The notes under the pieces were generated by a model. The model did no database searches and was not told where the DNA came from. It saw nothing but the letters and a program-made list of their open reading frames with translations. From positions 1 to 57,379 of the forward strand of contig NZ_QLLT01000038.1 of assembly GCF_003259315.1 (NCBI RefSeq): a stretch of 57,379 nt of DNA, read 5' to 3'. Within the stretch, counting starts at the first letter, position 1. Each line of letters opens with the position of its first letter. The DNA is from Kitasatospora sp. SolWspMP-SS2h. Lineage in GTDB: Bacteria; Actinomycetota; Actinomycetes; Streptomycetales; Streptomycetaceae. Below, piece after piece: positions 52,837-57,379 of the stretch. A program made the translations under genes and the position numbers.

Positions 52837-54366
52837 ATGGGGATGGTGGGGGCTGACGGGCGGGGGCATGGGGCGGCATTCACGGGGGCGGTACCGGTGT
52901 TCGGCGACCGGACCCGGGATGCATGCGTGGTGGTCCCGGGGATCATGGGCAGTGTCCTGGAGGACGCGGCGACGGGGCGCCCTCTATGGGGCGTCGACCT
53001 CGCCACGCTAACCGGTGCGCTGAGCGATGATGCCCTGTTCACCGCCCTGCGCGCGGCGCCCCAGGAGCAGGAAGCTGATGCCGATACGGCCCGGCGGACG
53101 CCGCCGACCCGCGTCCGGGCAACCCGTCTGCTGGCCAGGCCGTGGTGGTTGCCCATTTTCGGGGGTCTCGATCCCTACACCGACGCGGTTACGACTCTGC
53201 GGCAGATCACGATGGCGCCGGAGGCAGTGGTGCCGTTTCCCTACGACTGGCGTCTGGCGGTGTCCTACAACGGAGCGCTACTGGCTCGCGCGGCCCGCGC
53301 GCATCTGGAGTGTTGGCGGCAGCATGTCGCGGCTACACCCGAGTGGGCGGCGGCGGGGGCGCGGCAGCCGCGGCTGCTGTTCGTAGCGCACTCGATGGGC
53401 GGGCTGTTAGTACGGGCCGCACTGGAACAAGACCCGGAACTCGCGGCCGACACTCGGGCCGTGGTCACCATCGGTACGCCGTTCCTCGGTTCTGCCAAGT
53501 CCGTCTTGGCTCTGAACCTTCTGCATGCCCAGGCGAAGCCGAACCGGTTGGTGCGGCGGGTGCAGGAGATGGCGGCGACCCTGCCCGGCGTTCACGACCT
53601 GCTGCCCGGCTACCGCTGCCTGGACCTGGGCCTTGACGTGGAGCGCCTGACCCCGGCGGACGTAGCCCGGTTCGGCGGCGATACGGATCTGGCCGCCCGG
53701 TCCCTGGACGGGCACGCACATCATCGCGCGAGCGGCTTCGTACTGCCGGGGCACCGGGCGGTCGTCGGTGAGGCCCAGCCGACCATACAGACCCTGGAGG
53801 AACAGCGTGCCGCCCCTTGGGCCGTCGCGGGTCGCCAGCACGCCTTCGACGTTGAGGAGGACGGCGAATTGGTTCGGGATCCGGCCACCGGTATCCCGGC
53901 CCGCCGTGACGTCTCCGGTGACGGAACCGTTCATCTGCCCTCCGCCCGTGCCGGTACCGAGTCCGTCCATTACGTCTACGGTCAGCACGGCACTTTGATG
54001 CGCCATGACGAGGTCCTGCGGCAGATCCGCCGCATCGCCCTAGAACGCCCCCAAGGCGTGCACCTCGGCGGCGACGGCACCGGCCCGGGCCTGCAGACCC
54101 CCGAGCTCGGCGGAGTCCTCGGGGCTCCGCTCACGCTCACCGTCACCGGCCTGGACTCCCCGGCCGGTGTCACGTTGAGCGTGCACTCCACCACCACCGG
54201 CCGCCCCGGCCACCCCCTGACGCTGCGCCGGGATCCAGAGTGGACCGACGGCGCCCTGTCGGCCCACTTCATCGCAGAAGTCCCGGACCTGTACCGGGTG
54301 GTCCTGGACACCGGCCGCCACACGCCCCTCACCCAGCTCGTCCTCGTCAACGAACCCGACGCCTGA
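52837..54366 (+). CDS. LCAT/PDAT-type lipase or acyltransferase
   Basis: This alpha/beta hydrolase is of the lecithin:cholesterol acyltransferase group: VVVPGIMGSVLEDAATGRPL (lid/oxyanion region), VVPFPYDWRLAVSYNGALLA, nucleophile elbow FVAHSMGGLLVRAAL (Ser186 from this start), TIGTPFLGSAKSVL, acid RRDVSGDGTVHLPSA and catalytic His in VYGQHGTLMRHDEV. A beta-rich domain closes the protein. It has no signal peptide, so it would act on lipids in the cytoplasm. ATG 52837 is chosen; GTG 52702 or farther upstream are alternatives. It ends 16 bases before the caspase-STAND gene. Confidence 0.85.
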   Translation: MGMVGADGRGHGAAFTGAVPVFGDRTRDACVVVPGIMGSVLEDAATGRPLWGVDLATLTGALSDDALFTALRAAPQEQEADADTARRTPPTRVRATRLLARPWWLPIFGGLDPYTDAVTTLRQITMAPEAVVPFPYDWRLAVSYNGALLARAARAHLECWRQHVAATPEWAAAGARQPRLLFVAHSMGGLLVRAALEQDPELAADTRAVVTIGTPFLGSAKSVLALNLLHAQAKPNRLVRRVQEMAATLPGVHDLLPGYRCLDLGLDVERLTPADVARFGGDTDLAARSLDGHAHHRASGFVLPGHRAVVGEAQPTIQTLEEQRAAPWAVAGRQHAFDVEEDGELVRDPATGIPARRDVSGDGTVHLPSARAGTESVHYVYGQHGTLMRHDEVLRQIRRIALERPQGVHLGGDGTGPGLQTPELGGVLGAPLTLTVTGLDSPAGVTLSVHSTTTGRPGHPLTLRRDPEWTDGALSAHFIAEVPDLYRVVLDTGRHTPLTQLVLVNEPDA

Positions 54367-54382
54367 GACCCACCGACCTGCC

Positions 54383-57379
54383 ATGACCGATCCCCACACC
54401 TCCGCCCCATCGCCGCACCCGGCCCTCGGCACCACCAGCCCCCAAGAGCTCGAACCGCTTCCCGAGGGTGGCATCGAGCTGTTCCCGGTCAACTTCACCG
54501 CCTACCAGCACCCCTACCTGCCCGACCTGGACACTGAGCGGCATGTACAGGAGATCGCCGACCTCCTTGCCCCCTATCGCGCGCGCACCACCGCGTGGGC
54601 GACGCCGGCCGACAAGCGCGACCGGCAGGCCGTCGAAGATCGCTTGGCCCTGTGGACCAACCCGACGCACCTGCCTGGCCAGAACACAGTGCTGTACTGG
54701 GTCGGCCATGGCAGCGCCGGCCACCTCGCCCACCACCGCACACCCGCGCCGATCACCAACGGCGTCACACCCGCCGACATCGCGCAGGCCATCGGCAGCC
54801 GCCAGCTCCACCCCGACAACGCCGACACCTGGGCGATCATCGTCCTGGACGCCTGCTTCTCCCAGGACTTCGCCAGAGCAGTCCACCTCGAACTCTTTAC
54901 CCACCACCGCGGCGCCGACCGCTACCTGCTGCTGTCCACCGCCGCCCAAGGCCTCACCGAACTCGGCGCCCTCACCCGCGCCCTTCGCAGGGCCCTGCAC
55001 ATCACCTTCCCCACCCAGCCCGCTATCGGCCTGCTCACCCTCGGACGCCACCTGGCCGCCGAACTGGGCGGCTTCGTCGACGACCTCACCCTCGACGATC
55101 ACCGCGACCAACTCGTCAACCAGAGCGCGAACGCCGCGGCCGCGATCTCCGCGCCCTTGGACCAGATCGCCGAACTCCAAGCCGTCATCGACCAGCTCCC
55201 CGCCGACGAGCAGCGCCACTTCCTGCCCAAAGCTTCCGGCGCCGAACTCGGCGAACTCGCCTGGTACTTCCACGGCCGCACCCTGCAACGCGACCAGATC
55301 CTGCGCTGGCTGTCCACCGCCACCCACGGCACCCTCATCGTCACCGGCCCCGCCGGCGCCGGCAAATCTGCTCTCCTGGGCCACGTCCTGCTCCACACCA
55401 ACACCCGCCTACGCGACATCCTCACCCGCCACGGCCACCTCACCCCCCTGCCGCCCGGCACCCCCCGCCCCGACGACCCCTTCGACCTCACCGCCCACCT
55501 CGCCGGCCTTACCCCCGCCCGCACCCTCCACCTCATCGCAGCGGCAGCCGGCCTGCCCGAACTCGCCCTGCAGGCCGCCGAAGCCCGGCCCCCCGCCGAC
55601 CTCACCGCCCAACTCCTGGACGCACTGAGCGCCCGCGACAAGCCGCTGACCCTGCTGCTCGACGCCCTCGACGAAGCAGACCAACCCCTTGTCATCGCCG
55701 ACCAGATCCTGCGCCCCCTCGCAGCCCTCCCCCAGGTCCGCATCATGGTCGGCACCCGGCGCTCCACCCGCGAAGGACCCGACCAGCCCACCCCGACCGA
55801 CACCGACCTCCTTGACGCCCTCCACCCCAACTCGGCCGCGACCGGCACCCCACAAGCGGCCGCCCTGCAATGTGTCGAGGTCGCCCAGGACCCGGAGGCC
55901 CTGGCCGGATACCTGCACGCCAAACTCCACGCCGCCAAACTCCGCGGCACCCTCCACGCCGACGAGGCGGACATCGCCGACGCCGTACACCGCCTGGTCA
56001 CCGACCACCAGCACGGCAGTGCCGAACCCCAGCACTTCCTCTACGCCCGCCTCGCCGCCCACGAAATCCTCGCCGACCCCGACCTCCTCACCGACCCCAC
56101 CCCGCTTATCGGCCGCACCCACCGCCAGCTCTTCACCCACGCCCTCCAGCGCCTTGATCGCACCGATGCCCGCTACACCCCCCTCCTGCGCGCCCTCGGC
56201 CTCGCCCAAGGCCGCGGCCTACCCGACCAGGACGGTATCTGGGCCACCACCGCCAAGGCCCTCGCCCCCTACAGAACAAACGACACCCACGCCGCTATCG
56301 CCGCTCTGGTCCGCGACGCCGCCCCTTACCTCGCCCTCGACCACGAAAGCGGCCAGAGCGTGTATCGGCTAGCCCACCGCACCTTCACTGAGCACTTCAC
56401 CACCGCTTCCTACACTTCCACCGCCCACACCGCCATCACCCAGGCCCTCACCGAGCACGCCCGCCGCACGCTTCGCGCCCTCGCCGCGCACGGCATCACC
56501 CTGCAGCCCCAGAGCATCAGTCCCTATACCCGCCACCACCTCGCCACCCACGCACGCCTCGGTCAGAGCGCCGGAGCCCGCCACACCCTCGCTGAGCACG
56601 TCGACGTCCTCGACGCCCTCGACCTCACCAGCATCACCACCAACGCCTTCCACGGTGGCCTCGACCCGAACGACCTACCACCCCCTATTGCCGGAGCCGT
56701 CCTGCTCCAGCACCACGCCCAGCAGATCAATACCGCCCAACCGGACCACGACACACTCGCCTGGCGACGATGGTGGCGCCGACTCGGCACCACCTACATC
56801 CAAGGCACTCCGCCCTCGCCCGAAATCCCCACCCCCCAATCCTGGCCCCCCACCCTCATCGCCGGCTCCGTCCAGCGCCGCCAGCTGCACCTCCAACTCA
56901 CCGGCCACAACGGCGGGGTATGGGCGTTGGCGGTCTTCACCGTCCCCGACGGTACCCCCCGCCTCGCCACCACCGACGGTAACGCGGGGGTACTGATCTG
57001 GGATCCCGCCACCGCCACCCAGATCGGTGGGTTCTCTACCGGCCACAGCGGCGGGGTGACGGCGGTGGCGGCCTTCACCGCCTCCGACGGTACCCCTCGC
57101 CTCGCCACCACCGGCGGCGACCGGACGGTGCGGATCTGGGACCCCGCCACCCGCGCCCAAGTCGGTAAGCCCCTCACCGGCCACACCAGCGCCGTGACGG
57201 CGCTGATAGCCTTCACCGCCTCCGATGGCACCACCCGCCTTGCTTCGGCCAGCTACGACAAGACCGTGCGGATCTGGGACCCTGCCGCCCGCACCCAAGT
57301 CGGTGAGCCTCTCATCGGCCATACCGGGCTGGTGAGGGCGTTGGCGGTCTTCACCGCCTCCGACGGCACCCCGCGCCTG
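54383..57379 (+). CDS. caspase-like protease / STAND NTPase / WD40 protein (3' end outside window)
   Basis: The frame is open for 999 codons to the edge. Residues 1-250 are a caspase-like (peptidase C14) domain with a His109-Cys158 dyad (YWVGHGSAGH, IIVLDACFSQDF). Residues 295-460 start a STAND NTPase: YFHGRTLQRDQILRWL, Walker A TGPAGAGKSALLG (Lys328), Walker B LTLLLDALDEAD, then IMVGTRRS. An all-helical region follows. From about residue 838 come WD40 repeats of about 47 residues (LTGHTSAVTAL...TVRIWDPA); three are complete and one is cut. It resembles NLR-like sensor proteases that oligomerise on ligand binding. It is probably co-transcribed with the lipase gene. Confidence 0.92.
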   Translation, partial: MTDPHTSAPSPHPALGTTSPQELEPLPEGGIELFPVNFTAYQHPYLPDLDTERHVQEIADLLAPYRARTTAWATPADKRDRQAVEDRLALWTNPTHLPGQNTVLYWVGHGSAGHLAHHRTPAPITNGVTPADIAQAIGSRQLHPDNADTWAIIVLDACFSQDFARAVHLELFTHHRGADRYLLLSTAAQGLTELGALTRALRRALHITFPTQPAIGLLTLGRHLAAELGGFVDDLTLDDHRDQLVNQSANAAAAISAPLDQIAELQAVIDQLPADEQRHFLPKASGAELGELAWYFHGRTLQRDQILRWLSTATHGTLIVTGPAGAGKSALLGHVLLHTNTRLRDILTRHGHLTPLPPGTPRPDDPFDLTAHLAGLTPARTLHLIAAAAGLPELALQAAEARPPADLTAQLLDALSARDKPLTLLLDALDEADQPLVIADQILRPLAALPQVRIMVGTRRSTREGPDQPTPTDTDLLDALHPNSAATGTPQAAALQCVEVAQDPEALAGYLHAKLHAAKLRGTLHADEADIADAVHRLVTDHQHGSAEPQHFLYARLAAHEILADPDLLTDPTPLIGRTHRQLFTHALQRLDRTDARYTPLLRALGLAQGRGLPDQDGIWATTAKALAPYRTNDTHAAIAALVRDAAPYLALDHESGQSVYRLAHRTFTEHFTTASYTSTAHTAITQALTEHARRTLRALAAHGITLQPQSISPYTRHHLATHARLGQSAGARHTLAEHVDVLDALDLTSITTNAFHGGLDPNDLPPPIAGAVLLQHHAQQINTAQPDHDTLAWRRWWRRLGTTYIQGTPPSPEIPTPQSWPPTLIAGSVQRRQLHLQLTGHNGGVWALAVFTVPDGTPRLATTDGNAGVLIWDPATATQIGGFSTGHSGGVTAVAAFTASDGTPRLATTGGDRTVRIWDPATRAQVGKPLTGHTSAVTALIAFTASDGTTRLASASYDKTVRIWDPAARTQVGEPLIGHTGLVRALAVFTASDGTPRL

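Noticed and set aside
1..57379. tRNA or rRNA genes
   Set aside because: No cloverleaf with a GGTTCRA-type T-arm or rRNA sequence was noticed on either strand; short RNAs could still be missed by eye.

Overview
The window is very GC-rich DNA with GTG/TTG starts, Streptomyces-type secreted proteins with LAXTG sortase motifs, KatG, RsbS-like STAS proteins and TPR/HTH regulators. It comes from an actinomycete, most likely Streptomyces or Kitasatospora. Many truncated or frameshifted genes, three kinds of transposase remnant, one intact IS3 element and several families of dispersed repeats point to an accessory zone such as a chromosome arm or a large linear plasmid. No replicon end, tRNA, rRNA or CRISPR array is visible.

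Layout: 1-5.1 kb carries an IS5-family transposase tail, a DUF1963-like protein, decayed helicase-associated fragments and a LASTG surface protein. 5.1-7.1 kb has a SUKH protein, a membrane protein and a breakpoint between two gene fragments. At 7.1-8.5 kb an intact IS3-family element sits in a short repeat array. 8.5-14 kb is a patchwork of small genes, two secreted proteins, an RsbS-like STAS gene and three copies of a palindromic dispersed repeat. 14.3-18 kb holds a DinB-like enzyme and a TPR regulator / IspH-like pair. 18-26 kb holds repeats, STAS pseudogenes, a lipocalin, an XRE regulator, a secreted-protein paralogue and a secreted ubiquitin-like protein.

26.8-38 kb is metabolic. A compact cassette (LnmK-like acyltransferase/decarboxylase, ACP, ketosynthase, SDR reductase) is followed by a third secreted paralogue, a second TPR regulator / IspH-like pair, an FAD monooxygenase and a cytochrome P450. 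Whether these form one pathway is inference. 38.2-46.2 kb carries a broken LAETG-anchored protein, a redox operon (two sulfite-oxidase-like proteins, a flavin reductase and a DUF6510-like protein), katG, a two-gene FluC/CrcB fluoride channel and an alpha/beta hydrolase.

46.4-50.5 kb is again repeat-rich. It repeats sequences seen at 18-21 kb and contains a TauE/SafE permease gene enclosed by inverted arrays of an 18-bp repeat. 50.9-57.4 kb encodes a zinc-ribbon protein whose gene and upstream region carry a 14-bp motif on both strands, then a complete LCAT-type lipase directly followed by a caspase-STAND-WD40 protein that runs off the window. The lipase/caspase-NTPase pair is the best candidate for an undescribed conflict or cell-death system.

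Many of the broken genes need only a one-base change, often in a G or C run, to restore a sensible protein. Either this zone is decaying or the assembly has homopolymer errors, so calls marked as frameshifted should be read with that in mind.
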